From a virus: a stretch of 39,112 nucleotides of DNA. Both the position numbers and the translations under genes were made by a program. Within the stretch, counting starts at the first letter, position 1; every line of letters begins with the position of its first letter. The stretch is taken from positions 1 through 39,112 of IMG/VR virus record IMGVR_UViG_3300009088_000003; one strand, given 5' to 3'. This document shows positions 16,622-25,215 of this stretch, piece after piece. The notes beneath the pieces were generated by a model. The model had not been told where the DNA came from and made no database searches. It saw nothing but the letters and a program-made list of their open reading frames with translations.

Positions 16622-16962
16622 TAGCCAATCTCCAAAATATTTGACGCTTGTATGTGTTCAGATGCGTTAAGCCATATCCATGCAGACAGCAGTTTCTGAT
16701 CCTTCCAATCTATCCCTGTGAGATCTTGTCCAGCAATACCTAAAATAGAATTTTGCGCGTCGTGCATAAGCTGATGCTGATACTCCCATTCGCCAGGATT
16801 GTCAGGATTCACGGGATCAAGAATGTATTCCGGAAGCGCGACCTTGATAAGCTCATAAATCGTGCGATTGATGTCCCGATGATGCGCCATGTGCGTAAAT
16901 GACCATTGCGCCCGTTCCTGATCAGTAGTTGGAACGTTATAAAGATTTGCCAGCCCGCTCAC
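16621..16962 (-). CDS. Small phage protein, unknown
   Basis: 113 residues from a GTG at 16962 that overlaps the upstream stop as GTGA. The protein is helical, with TTDQERAQWSFTHMAHHRDI, EYQHQLMHDAQNSILGI and KLLSAWIWLNASEHIQ. The closely placed His residues (HMAHH, HQLMH) could bind metal, but no known motif is evident. Proteins with the AHHRDI and LLSAWIWLNASEH blocks are common near podoviral adaptor genes. It is probably a structural or assembly factor. Confidence 0.68.
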   Translation of the reverse strand: MSGLANLYNVPTTDQERAQWSFTHMAHHRDINRTIYELIKVALPEYILDPVNPDNPGEWEYQHQLMHDAQNSILGIAGQDLTGIDWKDQKLLSAWIWLNASEHIQASNILEIG

Positions 16963-17726
16963 GGCACTGCCCTCATTGCAAGATATCGATAAATGCCGCT
17001 ATTAGAAGCCAATGACGCCGAAGCTGCATTAATCAAACGGATATTGACCGATGCCACCGAGCTAACCGAACTAACCGATCCTACCGCCGTCACCATACCC
17101 ATGTAAGAAACGCCTGTCGCACCCAGCGAGGGAGGATTCACCTGCACGAAATCGCCAACCGCCGGAATCGCCGTGCCCTGCCCCGACAAAGTAAAAAGCT
17201 GATCCTGCGATGACCAGCCCGGAGTAGCCGTAAACGTCAGTGTCGGACTATTTCCCGACAGTAAATTGGTCAGCGTGGCCTGGTTTATTTGCACCGCACC
17301 AAATTTTACCGACGTATTGGTAATCGCTGTAGACGAAACAAGATGAAAACCTCCAGCTCCCGAATTCAAACTTGCATCGAACTGCAAGGTGAAAGCATTG
17401 CCGATGACGATTTCTCCGCCAACCAGCAATTGAGGCCCAGTGCTCGTATCCTTGTACACATTTAAAATGCCTACACTACCGACCTGTGCAGTCACCGCGC
17501 TGGTGTTGCTGGCTGCTGCAATGCCGGAAAATGCCATGTTAGTCGTGTAAGCCGAAATTGTCGAACTCGGCACGACACCCGCCCCGTTCTGAGTCAGCGT
17601 CAAGGCGTTGGTTCCAGACACAGTGCACGGGATAGGTGCCGCCGCACTCAAAGTGAGCGTGTTGTTGTCCAACGCAACGAGACTATTCGTCAGGTTATTT
17701 TCGAATTGGGTTAGACTATAAGCCAT
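16959..17726 (-). CDS. Beta-rich virion protein
   Basis: 255 residues, with an N-terminal helix (YSLTQFENNLTNSLVALDN) followed by Ser-, Thr- and Val-rich strands. Near the C-terminus a short SV-SS repeat (GSVSSVSSVASV) precedes NIRLINAASASLASNSGIYRYL. The gene begins one base after the hub-like gene ends. The layout suggests a tail-tip or hub-associated structural subunit. No catalytic residues can be identified and I do not recognise a family name. Confidence 0.65.
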   Translation of the reverse strand: MAYSLTQFENNLTNSLVALDNNTLTLSAAAPIPCTVSGTNALTLTQNGAGVVPSSTISAYTTNMAFSGIAAASNTSAVTAQVGSVGILNVYKDTSTGPQLLVGGEIVIGNAFTLQFDASLNSGAGGFHLVSSTAITNTSVKFGAVQINQATLTNLLSGNSPTLTFTATPGWSSQDQLFTLSGQGTAIPAVGDFVQVNPPSLGATGVSYMGMVTAVGSVSSVSSVASVNIRLINAASASLASNSGIYRYLAMRAVP

Positions 17727-17727
17727 T

Positions 17728-19341
17728 CTACCCTCGGTTCCCCGCGATCGTATCCTGAATCATGATCGACACGATCGCCATATCGGCCGCATTGGTGGTC
17801 ACTGTAAAGCCTGTCAACACTCCCGACTGCGCCACGGCGGCAGGACCAAACACCGAATAAGAACTTCCGCCGCCCGCCAGCCATGTCGATACCTGTCCGG
17901 CGAGAGTCAACCATGTCGAAACAAGACCTCCTGCAGTCAACCACGTTGCAATATTCGGCGTGACTGCGGCCAATCCGGAATTAGAACTAGTCTCATTATC
18001 GATCGCAACATTAATGGTCGGCGACAATGGACTATAATACCGAACAATACCCCACAGTCGCGTCACAAACTTCGTAAATTGATATCCGCCGGGTTTGTCC
18101 CACAACTTGGTCTGTGCTGTTTTCTGGAAAGCCGTGGAAGGTTGAAAAAATAATTTATACAACGCCCTTCCATCAGTGCCCCACGCCGTCAACACCGAAT
18201 TGATCTCTTGGAACTGAATATAGACGAGATTGACATCTTGCTCGGATGCCCACCACTGCTTACCGTTCCACATCAGGAGCTTGTTGACCTGCTGACCTTT
18301 CACCGGGTCAATGATCGGCAACAAGAGAATCCATATTTTCTTCCCAAACACGATGGCCTTGGCTGCCGACGGAACAATATTGCCAAAATTAGCCACAGTG
18401 TTGTAGACACCGTCCAGCATCTCGCTGATCTTGGTAACCGCGCCACCGTAAGATACCTGCGCACCGAATGGGTTGGCAAATAATATATTGCGATTGAACA
18501 CATCGACCGTCGAAGGCCATGGCGTACCAACTTCGGGATCAGCATTTTGATTCGTAAACGTCGTGATGGGCGTTGCGCCGGAAGTTTGCACGCCCGAAAT
18601 ATAATTCACAGACGAATCTGCAATTAAATAAAGGAACCCGTTGGTCTGCTTCAATTGCGTAAAACCAACACGCAGGAAACTATCAGCAGAAGTAAAATTA
18701 CCTCCACCATTGGCTGATGAGAAATCCAATGTTGCACCAGGCGCACTGAATGTAATGGTTGGGCCATTCGCAATCCAAACCCGGCCTGTATATATTTCGA
18801 TCGCGGTACCGCTAATACCAAGAGGTACCGTTCCTCCGCCTGCAGGGAGGCTTTGCCCCGGTAAAAAAAATGTCGTGCCATCCCAAAGGAAATAACCGTT
18901 GGTTTGTTTGGCTACCATTAAAATATATCGGCTTCCATATTGTGCGAATCCGACATTGACACGCGATGGATTCTGGATCGTGCTTGCAGGCGCAACGGTG
19001 TTAGCCACACCGGTCGATGTATTAACGGCAACAACACTACCGTCAGATTGCACGAGGATGGAATAAGGCGTCGAACCTATATTTCCAAAGTCGAAGAACG
19101 CAACAGTCAGCGCGCCCGGCGCCGTGTAAACCGCCGCTGAAACGCCATACATCGTCCGCAGATTCCGCTTCGGCCCAAGAGGCATGAAACCATCAAGCCA
19201 TGCCGCCTGCTTATCATCGACTCCCGGACGCAAAGTCGCGGTGTTGATGCCCTCGAAGTCTTCGAACATCAAGGGATCGGGCGGCCCCGCAGGGGTATAC
19301 GGGGTCGGTTGATCGCCTTGAAGTTGTTGGGCTTCAATCAT
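17728..19341 (-). CDS. Tail hub/DNA-plug-like protein
   Basis: 537 residues from the ATG at 19341, which overlaps the upstream stop (TGATG); a TTG one codon earlier is less likely. The body has many short beta strands with turns (GRVWIANGPTITFSAPG, NPFGAQVSYGG). It resembles the P22 gp10-like hub group: DPEVGTPWPSTVDVFNRNI and later KISEMLDGVYNTV. This fits the gene order adaptor, adaptor, hub in short-tailed phages. Near the C-terminus three 10-residue copies of (A/S)TWL(T/A)xxGxV follow each other. I infer it closes or extends the portal after packaging. Confidence 0.65.
   Translation of the reverse strand: MIEAQQLQGDQPTPYTPAGPPDPLMFEDFEGINTATLRPGVDDKQAAWLDGFMPLGPKRNLRTMYGVSAAVYTAPGALTVAFFDFGNIGSTPYSILVQSDGSVVAVNTSTGVANTVAPASTIQNPSRVNVGFAQYGSRYILMVAKQTNGYFLWDGTTFFLPGQSLPAGGGTVPLGISGTAIEIYTGRVWIANGPTITFSAPGATLDFSSANGGGNFTSADSFLRVGFTQLKQTNGFLYLIADSSVNYISGVQTSGATPITTFTNQNADPEVGTPWPSTVDVFNRNILFANPFGAQVSYGGAVTKISEMLDGVYNTVANFGNIVPSAAKAIVFGKKIWILLLPIIDPVKGQQVNKLLMWNGKQWWASEQDVNLVYIQFQEINSVLTAWGTDGRALYKLFFQPSTAFQKTAQTKLWDKPGGYQFTKFVTRLWGIVRYYSPLSPTINVAIDNETSSNSGLAAVTPNIATWLTAGGLVSTWLTLAGQVSTWLAGGGSSYSVFGPAAVAQSGVLTGFTVTTNAADMAIVSIMIQDTIAGNRG
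17860..17949 (-). repeat. Three 30-bp coding repeats, STWL motif
   Basis: Three consecutive 30-base units encode ATWLTAGGLV, STWLTLAGQV and STWLAGGGSS near the C-terminus of the hub-like protein. The DNA copies share runs such as CAACCATGTCGA on the plus strand. This is a recent in-frame tandem duplication compared with the rest of the gene. Confidence 0.75.
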
Positions 19342-20273
19342 CAATAGCGACCATATTGATTTACTGTTCGATTCGGCCGCGCCTGTGTCGAATAGCCAAG
19401 CGTTCGCATGTCAAATTCATTCTGATAGAACTTCGCGGCATTCCAGTTCTGCAATTCCATATAAGCAAGCTGTGTCGCCATGTACGGCACGGCATCAGTC
19501 CACGGCTGCGGGATCGGCTCGGGGATTGAATTATCAAGCTGCATGTCGGTCGGCGTGCAGAAGCAATCGAATTCCACCTGATAAGTTTGCGATGGCAGGG
19601 GGTAGACATAAAAACTGCCGCTTGCGCCCTGACCGAATTGTGAGGCAAAGGAAGGAACGTATTGGTATTGAAACGGATATTGCCTAATCTGCGCCTGATA
19701 AACGCTGAAAGCGTACATCGGCAGTGAGTATCGATAATTCGAATAGATCAAACTCACGCTCTTGATTGCGTGCACCGTGTCGACACCCGGCCAGTTACCA
19801 AGAAAAATGTCGGAAAAATTATAAACCTCCTGCCCTTGATTCAGCAGATTGATGGGAGACATAATAGGTTGAATCTGCGCGCCAGTGCCTATTCCATCAA
19901 CAATCGTAATCTGAGGATTAAAATACCCATCTCCCCCGTCATTTATAATAATATTGTTTATGGCACTTCCACTCAAAAGAGCCGTAGCCGTCGCCTGTCT
20001 ACCGTTGGGATTCGGTAATAAGCCGCTGGGAAAATCAGGAGTGGTTATCGTTGCGATCGGTGCAGTATAACCCGATCCAGCATTTATAATATTTGCCGAT
20101 ACGATTTGCCCCGAGATAGGCGTCAAACGGCGAATGCATTGCGTGCGACCGGCAACCTCTCGCCGTGCCCGGTTGATGTAAACCATCAAGTCGTCGGGAT
20201 TCTCGAACTCCTGCTTCTGCTCGCGCAAGAAGCGCTGGGTTTGCTGAAGATAAGTGAAAGCATTTACGATCAT
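19341..20273 (-). CDS. Head-tail adaptor-like protein 2, with inserted beta module
   Basis: 310 residues. The ATG at 20273 overlaps the upstream stop by ATGA. N-terminal FTYLQQTQRFL, an INRARREVAGRTQCIR helix, and C-terminal FGQGASGSFYVYPLPSQTY and PWTDAVPYMATQLAYMELQNWNAAKFY all match equivalent blocks in the gene just upstream, so the two are tandem paralogs. Between residues 55 and 140 this copy holds an extra segment with two GxGY turns (INAGSGYTAPIATI and DGGDGYFNPQITI), like modules in the 389-residue protein at 21653-22822. Context suggests a ring under the portal. Confidence 0.75.
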   Translation of the reverse strand: MIVNAFTYLQQTQRFLREQKQEFENPDDLMVYINRARREVAGRTQCIRRLTPISGQIVSANIINAGSGYTAPIATITTPDFPSGLLPNPNGRQATATALLSGSAINNIIINDGGDGYFNPQITIVDGIGTGAQIQPIMSPINLLNQGQEVYNFSDIFLGNWPGVDTVHAIKSVSLIYSNYRYSLPMYAFSVYQAQIRQYPFQYQYVPSFASQFGQGASGSFYVYPLPSQTYQVEFDCFCTPTDMQLDNSIPEPIPQPWTDAVPYMATQLAYMELQNWNAAKFYQNEFDMRTLGYSTQARPNRTVNQYGRY

Positions 20274-21034
20274 GCGGCACCGCCCTTCGCAACACCCATC
20301 TTCACACCTTGCGCGGGATCGCCAGCCTGCCGATACATCCACGTGTTGACGTCGGGATTAGCCTGCCTGCGCGCTCGACTCATGAACTCGTTATAATGCC
20401 CCTTGTACATCTGTGCGGCATCCGCCATGCGCGCATTGGTCTGTGCCGACATCAAGGCGAAGTAAGCCGCGAAGAACGGCACCGCATCGGTCCACAAATA
20501 CGGGAGAGCTTCCGCGGTGGTGTCGTCGACCAGCGGGATCGGATAACACACCGAGTTGCAGTTCAATTGATAGATGTCATCGGGAAGTGGCGAGACGTAA
20601 AAATTGCCGCCGCCAACCTGCGTATTCGCTACCCCGCTCGGCGCCGCGCCCTGACCAAATTGTGCCCACTGTTTCGGCGGACCCGATGACGGCACAGCGG
20701 TATTGAGTTCGTACAACGTGAACCACGGCCACGGGCGAGGGGTCATCCATAACTCGCCAGAGCCGACGACATAACTCATACTACCGACATTGATGATGCC
20801 TTGCACGCCGGTCGTCGCGGCGACACCGACATTGACATCTTGGAACCGATATGGGCGTTGGGCGACAACGGTCGAGATTGTTCCGATAACCCGGATGCAC
20901 TCGCCCTCACCCGCGACTTGCCCGCGCGAGATGTTGATCCATCGCGTCAGATCAGCATCAGTGTAAAGGCTGGTCGACTGCGTGCCGGGGAGCTGCAAAA
21001 GACTTCTTGTTTGTTGAAGATAGGACGTAAGCAA
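20270..21034 (-). CDS. Head-tail adaptor-like protein 1
   Basis: 254 residues from a TTG at 21034, with AAGGAG nine bases upstream inside a perfect hairpin (21035-21053). No ATG fits. LTSYLQQTRSLLQ, YTDADLTRWINISRGQVAGE and the C-terminal YLWTDAVPFFAAYFALMSAQTNARM align with the next gene. Proteins with this YTDxDLTRWIN pattern are small helical adaptor-like proteins in podoviruses, near the portal and hub. Two related subunits may form successive rings or a mixed ring. The hairpin suggests that its translation is tuned relative to the coat genes upstream. Confidence 0.75.
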   Translation of the reverse strand: MLTSYLQQTRSLLQLPGTQSTSLYTDADLTRWINISRGQVAGEGECIRVIGTISTVVAQRPYRFQDVNVGVAATTGVQGIINVGSMSYVVGSGELWMTPRPWPWFTLYELNTAVPSSGPPKQWAQFGQGAAPSGVANTQVGGGNFYVSPLPDDIYQLNCNSVCYPIPLVDDTTAEALPYLWTDAVPFFAAYFALMSAQTNARMADAAQMYKGHYNEFMSRARRQANPDVNTWMYRQAGDPAQGVKMGVAKGGAA

Positions 21035-21053
21035 GGCAAAGCACTCCTTTGCC
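21035..21053 (-). promoter_or_regulatory. Hairpin covering the ribosome site of adaptor 1
   Basis: In the minus-strand RNA, GGCAAAG and CTTTGCC form a perfect 7-bp stem around a five-base loop (GAGTG). The Shine-Dalgarno GGAG straddles stem and loop, and the TTG start follows directly after the stem. Folding would hide the ribosome site, so opening by an upstream ribosome could couple translation. There is no U-tract, so it is not a typical terminator. Confidence 0.55.
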
Positions 21054-21061
21054 GGCCAGTC

Positions 21062-21313
21062 CTACTTCACCGGGATCATGATGATGGAAACCCCGGGGAT
21101 CGACCGCTCGGCGTCGTACCTATACACCGCTAACGCGCCGTCCGGACCCTTGCACGTCACGTAATCGTTGTCCCGCATATTCTGCTGCATATTCGGGACA
21201 TTATTCAACTGCGTGTCTCCAGCCGAATCCGTGTCCCCGATCGAGATCGTGAGCGGGGTGTAACGGGTACCTGCATTAATACCCGTCAGGGACTGGCTGA
21301 AGGTCTGGGCCAT
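21062..21313 (-). CDS. Small virion protein, unknown
   Basis: 83 residues. The ATG at 21313 has GGGAG six bases upstream; a TTG one codon earlier is possible but weaker. The sequence is polar and beta-prone (RYTPLTISIGDTDSAGD), then NDYVTCKGPDGALAVYRYD, and ends GVSIIMIPVK. I see no known motif. It lies among small structural genes between coat and adaptors, where head-completion or decoration proteins are usual. Its start is four bases from the upstream stop. Confidence 0.65.
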   Translation of the reverse strand: MAQTFSQSLTGINAGTRYTPLTISIGDTDSAGDTQLNNVPNMQQNMRDNDYVTCKGPDGALAVYRYDAERSIPGVSIIMIPVK

Positions 21314-21316
21314 CAA

Positions 21317-21643
21317 TCACTCCCGCGTGGCCTGAGCGAACCATAAATCAATCGAAGGCGATGAAGATCCGCTGATTAATACAACATTTGCACGGATGCC
21401 GACACTAGCTCCCATCCGCCCGGCGTCCATATGCTCTCCGCTTTGACGCCCAGGCCCCCACGCAGTAAATTTTGACCAATGAATTCCATCCAGTGAAAGT
21501 TCAACATCCACCTGAACATCTGTCGCACCGCTAAAAACACCTTGAAGCGAAACGTCTTCAAAACAACGCGGTTGATCGAACATAAATGGCGTACCGGCAC
21601 CCGTCGCGGTAGCGCCTACGATCAACTGCTTTAGGTAAGACAT
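21317..21643 (-). CDS. Small beta-sandwich virion protein
   Basis: 108 residues. SLQGVFSGATDVQVDVELSLDG followed by HWSKFTAWGPG and a C-terminal GIRANVVLISGSSSPSIDLWFAQ is the layout of small beta-sandwich proteins found in phage heads or tails. It starts ten bases after the 389-residue gene and is followed closely by the 83-residue gene. Decoration or connector-accessory function is inferred from position alone. Confidence 0.65.
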   Translation of the reverse strand: MSYLKQLIVGATATGAGTPFMFDQPRCFEDVSLQGVFSGATDVQVDVELSLDGIHWSKFTAWGPGRQSGEHMDAGRMGASVGIRANVVLISGSSSPSIDLWFAQATRE

Positions 21644-21652
21644 TGCAAATCC

Positions 21653-22822
21653 TTATGGAGCCGGCTGAATAAAAATAGCATCCGGGCGGCTACCCATGGT
21701 CAGCACGACAGTTGCAACCGTGCCTGCTGCCCCGACCGCCGCACCAACTGCAACGGTTGGCGCGCTTTCAAACAAACCGCCATCGAAAACAGTTCCGAGC
21801 TGATTTATTGTTATAGAGCTGCCGATATTTGCAGGGCGTGGTTCGAACTCAAGCAGCTGAAAATTCAAACTGTTGGTGATCGATCCCTGTAACGGAGCGC
21901 CGCCAAAAGTTGTCACCAAAGCAGGGCCGCCCAAACCGGCACCCGTTACGCTTGAAGAAATCACGGTCTGCATCACATTCGCCGTCAATGTGCCAGATGC
22001 GCCGGCACCGCCGACCGAAATAGTAACCGATCCCAACGAGCCGTTGATGAGTGGGCCGCCATTATTGGTCACCAGTGCGCCTGTGATCGCACCGGCCGAG
22101 AACAGCGAGAACGACACTGAGGCGGTAGTGATGCCAACCGCCAAGTTCGGATCGAACGGTGATGGCACAACAACCGCGACCGGGGCTGTAGGATAACCGG
22201 CACCCGCATTGATCATACTAACCGATGCGATCGAACCGCCGGCACCCAAAATCGCAATGGCCATCGCCGGAATGCCGCCGACACCGTTGGCATTCGCCTG
22301 CGCCGGGGGCGGCGGCGGGATCATGATAATCGGAGCAACACCATAACCATTGCCTGCAGTCGGAACAGCAAGCGAGAACGTGGCGCTAGAAGCAAGGGCG
22401 CCGCCTACAATCGGCAGCAAGGTAGGAATGGCCACACCCGTCTGGAACGCACCAATAACCGTAAGCGTCGTGGTGGCCTGAACGTAGTTAGTGCCGCCGT
22501 TCAAAATCGAAGCACTCACCACACAGCCCGTGAGATTGGCGATGCGGCTCGTAAAACCATCCGACGAGATGAAAGTCATCCCGCGCGTCCATGCCGCCCC
22601 CGTTACTATCTGCCAGACGTTGGTGACCGGATCCAAAAATTGCAGGACCATGTACATCCCCATCGAGACGTACCAGTCACCAGCCGGCAAGACGAAGCTG
22701 TCGCCCGGCGAAAGCGCAAGACGATTGCTCGATGCATCAGCTGGCGCGTTGAACAGCTGCGTGGGAAACAGATTCTGGGGTAATGGGAGCCCCTGACCTG
22801 GCCCCGCCAAAGGAATCGGCAT
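21653..22822 (-). CDS. Virion protein with GxGY beta repeats
   Basis: 389 residues. The N-terminus (PLPQNLFPTQLFNAP, then SPGDSFVLPAGDWYVSMG) looks like a capsid-binding beta domain. From about residue 105, short modules repeat: LNGGTNYVQATTTLTV, TAGNGYGVAPIIMI, INAGAGYPTAPVAVVV. The xxGxGYxxxPxxxx turn is common in phage fibre and surface proteins. A poly-Pro stretch (IPPPPPAQ) sits between them. It follows the coat and antisense HNH genes, so a head fibre or decoration protein is likely. The C-terminus (RPANIGSSITINQLGTVFDGG) is beta-rich. The same GxGY module is found inserted in the second adaptor. Confidence 0.7.
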   Translation of the reverse strand: MPIPLAGPGQGLPLPQNLFPTQLFNAPADASSNRLALSPGDSFVLPAGDWYVSMGMYMVLQFLDPVTNVWQIVTGAAWTRGMTFISSDGFTSRIANLTGCVVSASILNGGTNYVQATTTLTVIGAFQTGVAIPTLLPIVGGALASSATFSLAVPTAGNGYGVAPIIMIPPPPPAQANANGVGGIPAMAIAILGAGGSIASVSMINAGAGYPTAPVAVVVPSPFDPNLAVGITTASVSFSLFSAGAITGALVTNNGGPLINGSLGSVTISVGGAGASGTLTANVMQTVISSSVTGAGLGGPALVTTFGGAPLQGSITNSLNFQLLEFEPRPANIGSSITINQLGTVFDGGLFESAPTVAVGAAVGAAGTVATVVLTMGSRPDAIFIQPAP

Positions 22823-22882
22823 ACCTTTACCTCATGCTGCTTGTATGGTACGAACCTTCACCGAAACAGAAGGACGATAGCC

Positions 22883-23584
22883 ATGGGTGAAAATCAAAGT
22901 CTCGGAGAAGAGAAGATAGGTGCATGTGCGTGGTGCCAAGAACCCTTCGCCAAAAAGCGCTGGGATCAAAAATTCTGCCGACGACGCTGTTCCGAACGAG
23001 GAAAAACATCGCATTCCACACCTTGGAAAGAACGCCCTGATCGCGCTGAGATGAATGCTGCCCGCAAAGCACGCTATCATGCCAACCGCGAAGCCATTTG
23101 TGAAAAAGCTCGCCGCGATCGGCAAGAAAATCCCGATAAATGGAAAGCGAAAGATCGAGAAGACTATCAGCGCAATAAAGAAGCGCATAATAAACGCGCT
23201 GCGAAATACAAAAAATCCCATCCAGAAGTGGGAACCAAATCTTATCGAACGGCACGGGAAAAACGGCCGTGGGAATGGCCTTTGATAAATGCCCGGGGAC
23301 GTTCTCAGAAAAAAGGCTTTGCATTCGATCTTACTCGTGAATGGTGCGAAGCAAAATGGACCGGAACCTGCGCGCTATCAGGATTGCCGTTCTCATTCGG
23401 ATCACAAGACCATCATCCTTTCTCGCCTAGCATTGATCGCATCGAAAGCTCAAAGGGCTACACCCAAGATAACTGCAGGTTCGTCCTCTTCGCCGTGAAC
23501 TCCTTTAAAGGCACTGGCACCGACGAGCAGATGCTCGAAATTGCTAACGCCTTGATATTGTTATCAAAAAGCCGCACCCAATAG
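22883..23584 (+). CDS. HNH homing-type endonuclease
   Basis: 233 residues on the plus strand, antisense to the structural genes; its last 21 bp overlap the 3' end of the coat gene. The ATG at 22883 has AAGGA upstream. Residues 15-36 form a CxxC...CxxxC zinc site (CAWCQEPF...KFCRRRC). The middle (50-130) is a Lys/Arg/Glu-rich linker helix. The C-terminal catalytic part has SGLPF, SIDRIESSKGY at 183-193 and DNCRFV at 196-201, the pattern of phage HNH nucleases that spread between genomes. It is most likely a selfish homing element beside the coat gene. Confidence 0.85.
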   Translation: MGENQSLGEEKIGACAWCQEPFAKKRWDQKFCRRRCSERGKTSHSTPWKERPDRAEMNAARKARYHANREAICEKARRDRQENPDKWKAKDREDYQRNKEAHNKRAAKYKKSHPEVGTKSYRTAREKRPWEWPLINARGRSQKKGFAFDLTREWCEAKWTGTCALSGLPFSFGSQDHHPFSPSIDRIESSKGYTQDNCRFVLFAVNSFKGTGTDEQMLEIANALILLSKSRTQ

Positions 23585-24604
23585 TCCAGTGCCATGAAAC
23601 CCGGAAACTGACTTGGCGGAAAGGATGTCATATCCAACGACCACGACACCTTGCTGCCCCATCTGGCCAAGCGGCACCAGCGAGTAGAAGCCCGAGAAGT
23701 CGAACGCGGCATCCTCTGACATGTACATCGACGTATACTTGACGTTGATGCCGTACACCTCGCCTTTCGGACAGAAGTGGTCAGCGAAGATCGGGACGCC
23801 CGACACGACGAGATTCGGGAACGAGGACCGCACCGCAGTATCCATCGTGTAGGTCGAGCCGGGCGGCGGGTTGAGCTGCTCGATCGATATGAAGGTGTTG
23901 TTAATCGTGGCATAGTCACCCGGATTCATCACTACGAAAGTGACCGCCTCACCGCCGGCAGCGTCGGTGGTACCGGCCAGCAGCGTCGCCATACCGGCGC
24001 GCGTGAAGCCTGCCGCGCCTTGTGAGTAGGTGCCAGAATTCAAATTGATGAGCTGACCCTTGAAAGCCGAGTTGCCCGCCGCGTTCCGGTTGATGCCGCC
24101 GTAGGTCGGAACGTTGGTGCCATCATCGAAGGCGTTGTAAAACGAATCCGGCATTTGCGGATTGGCCGCGTTATTCGTAAACGATAACCGCGCCATGTTC
24201 TGGCGGGTGACCGCATAGACATCATTCATGCGGGTCTTCAGGAGAGATAGTTCGCGGTCGGTCGCCTGAATGATCGTCTCGCCGAACGGCAAAGGAACCG
24301 GGACCACCCAGTAAGCCAGATACCATTGGCCGTTTTGTACGCCGGGGGTGATGACGGGGCTATTGAATCCTCCGCCATAGCCGGTCCACTGACCTTGGAC
24401 CATCGAGTTGCCCTGCAAGGGGATGGTCACCTGATTTAGGCCGCCGGCCGCGCGCTGCGCGTTGCCAGTCATGTAGAACAAAGTTGGAGAGCCGAAATAG
24501 ATTTGGACAAAGAGCCTTGGGACGAAACTTCTTCGAGTCACACTTGACAACTCTGTATAAAGCGACCCTGCAGCAGGCGAAACGCCTAATCCGGGAAGTG
24601 GCAT
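23564..24604 (-). CDS. Major capsid protein
   Basis: 346 residues. The ATG at 24604 has AGGAG six bases upstream, directly after the scaffold-like gene. Blocks typical of this coat family include SSVTRRSFVPRLFVQIYFG, VQGQWTGYGGGF, a MNPGDYATINNTFISIEQLN segment and a C-terminal DFSGFYSLVPLGQMGQQGVVVVGYD. Length and gene order (scaffold, then coat) match the HK97-fold coat of short-tailed phages without an N-terminal cleavage domain. No protease gene is seen nearby. The antisense HNH gene overlaps its last codons. Confidence 0.82.
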   Translation of the reverse strand: MPLPGLGVSPAAGSLYTELSSVTRRSFVPRLFVQIYFGSPTLFYMTGNAQRAAGGLNQVTIPLQGNSMVQGQWTGYGGGFNSPVITPGVQNGQWYLAYWVVPVPLPFGETIIQATDRELSLLKTRMNDVYAVTRQNMARLSFTNNAANPQMPDSFYNAFDDGTNVPTYGGINRNAAGNSAFKGQLINLNSGTYSQGAAGFTRAGMATLLAGTTDAAGGEAVTFVVMNPGDYATINNTFISIEQLNPPPGSTYTMDTAVRSSFPNLVVSGVPIFADHFCPKGEVYGINVKYTSMYMSEDAAFDFSGFYSLVPLGQMGQQGVVVVGYDILSAKSVSGFHGTGLLGAAF

Positions 24605-24618
24605 CTCAAACTCCTAAA

Positions 24619-25215
24619 TTAGCGCTTACCTGCGCGAAAATCCTGCAGCGCGGCTGTTGTCATTTGGTTCGTGACATAGTCGTTCTCGCCTTTCGACGCG
24701 ATCAACTGCTTGATCAGCTCGTCCGACTTGTCGTTGACATCGGCAAAACCCCAAGAGGTTCCCGTCATTCCGCCGCCCGGCGTGGCCGGCACTGCCGGCG
24801 GATTGGCACGCTCGAAAATCGCGACCGCATCATCTACATCAAGAAGACCCTTAGTCTCCATTAGCTTGCGGACGGCCTCGACACCTTCATCGGTGTAGCG
24901 ATGCTCGTTCTTCAGCCGGGCAAATGCCTTGGCCTGTTTGTCGGCGATCGATGCGAGGGTCTGCTCACGCTTCTCATCGTCACGCTCTTTCTTCAGCGCG
25001 GCGATCTGATCCGTCAGCTCCGTCCTCATAGCGGTCATGGGCTCATTCGCCAGCCGCTCTTGGTCGAGGAAAGGCGTCGAGGCGTTCGGATCAACCAGTT
25101 TATGGGCTTCCTCGAGTTTGCGACGCGCTTTCGGGTCCGCGACGATCCTCGAAGCCACGCCTTGCAGCGCCAGCATCCGGTTATAATCGCCCTCGTCGAC
25201 CTCGATCTTCGCCAT
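24619..25215 (-). CDS. Scaffolding-like protein
   Basis: 198 residues, highly charged and helical. A long coiled-coil stretch lies around residues 60-105 (LTDQIAALKKERDDEKREQT), an Ala/Pro/Gly linker near 140-150, and a basic C-terminus ending FRAGKR. A helical protein with a basic tail directly before the coat gene is the hallmark of scaffolding proteins, which bind coat by their C-terminus and guide procapsid assembly. The start overlaps the upstream stop (TAATG). Family-level assignment is by features and position. Confidence 0.72.
   Translation of the reverse strand: MAKIEVDEGDYNRMLALQGVASRIVADPKARRKLEEAHKLVDPNASTPFLDQERLANEPMTAMRTELTDQIAALKKERDDEKREQTLASIADKQAKAFARLKNEHRYTDEGVEAVRKLMETKGLLDVDDAVAIFERANPPAVPATPGGGMTGTSWGFADVNDKSDELIKQLIASKGENDYVTNQMTTAALQDFRAGKR

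Noticed and set aside
21035-21053. Hairpin read as a transcription terminator
   Set aside because: There is no U-tract after the stem and the next gene follows directly, so a translational role fits better.
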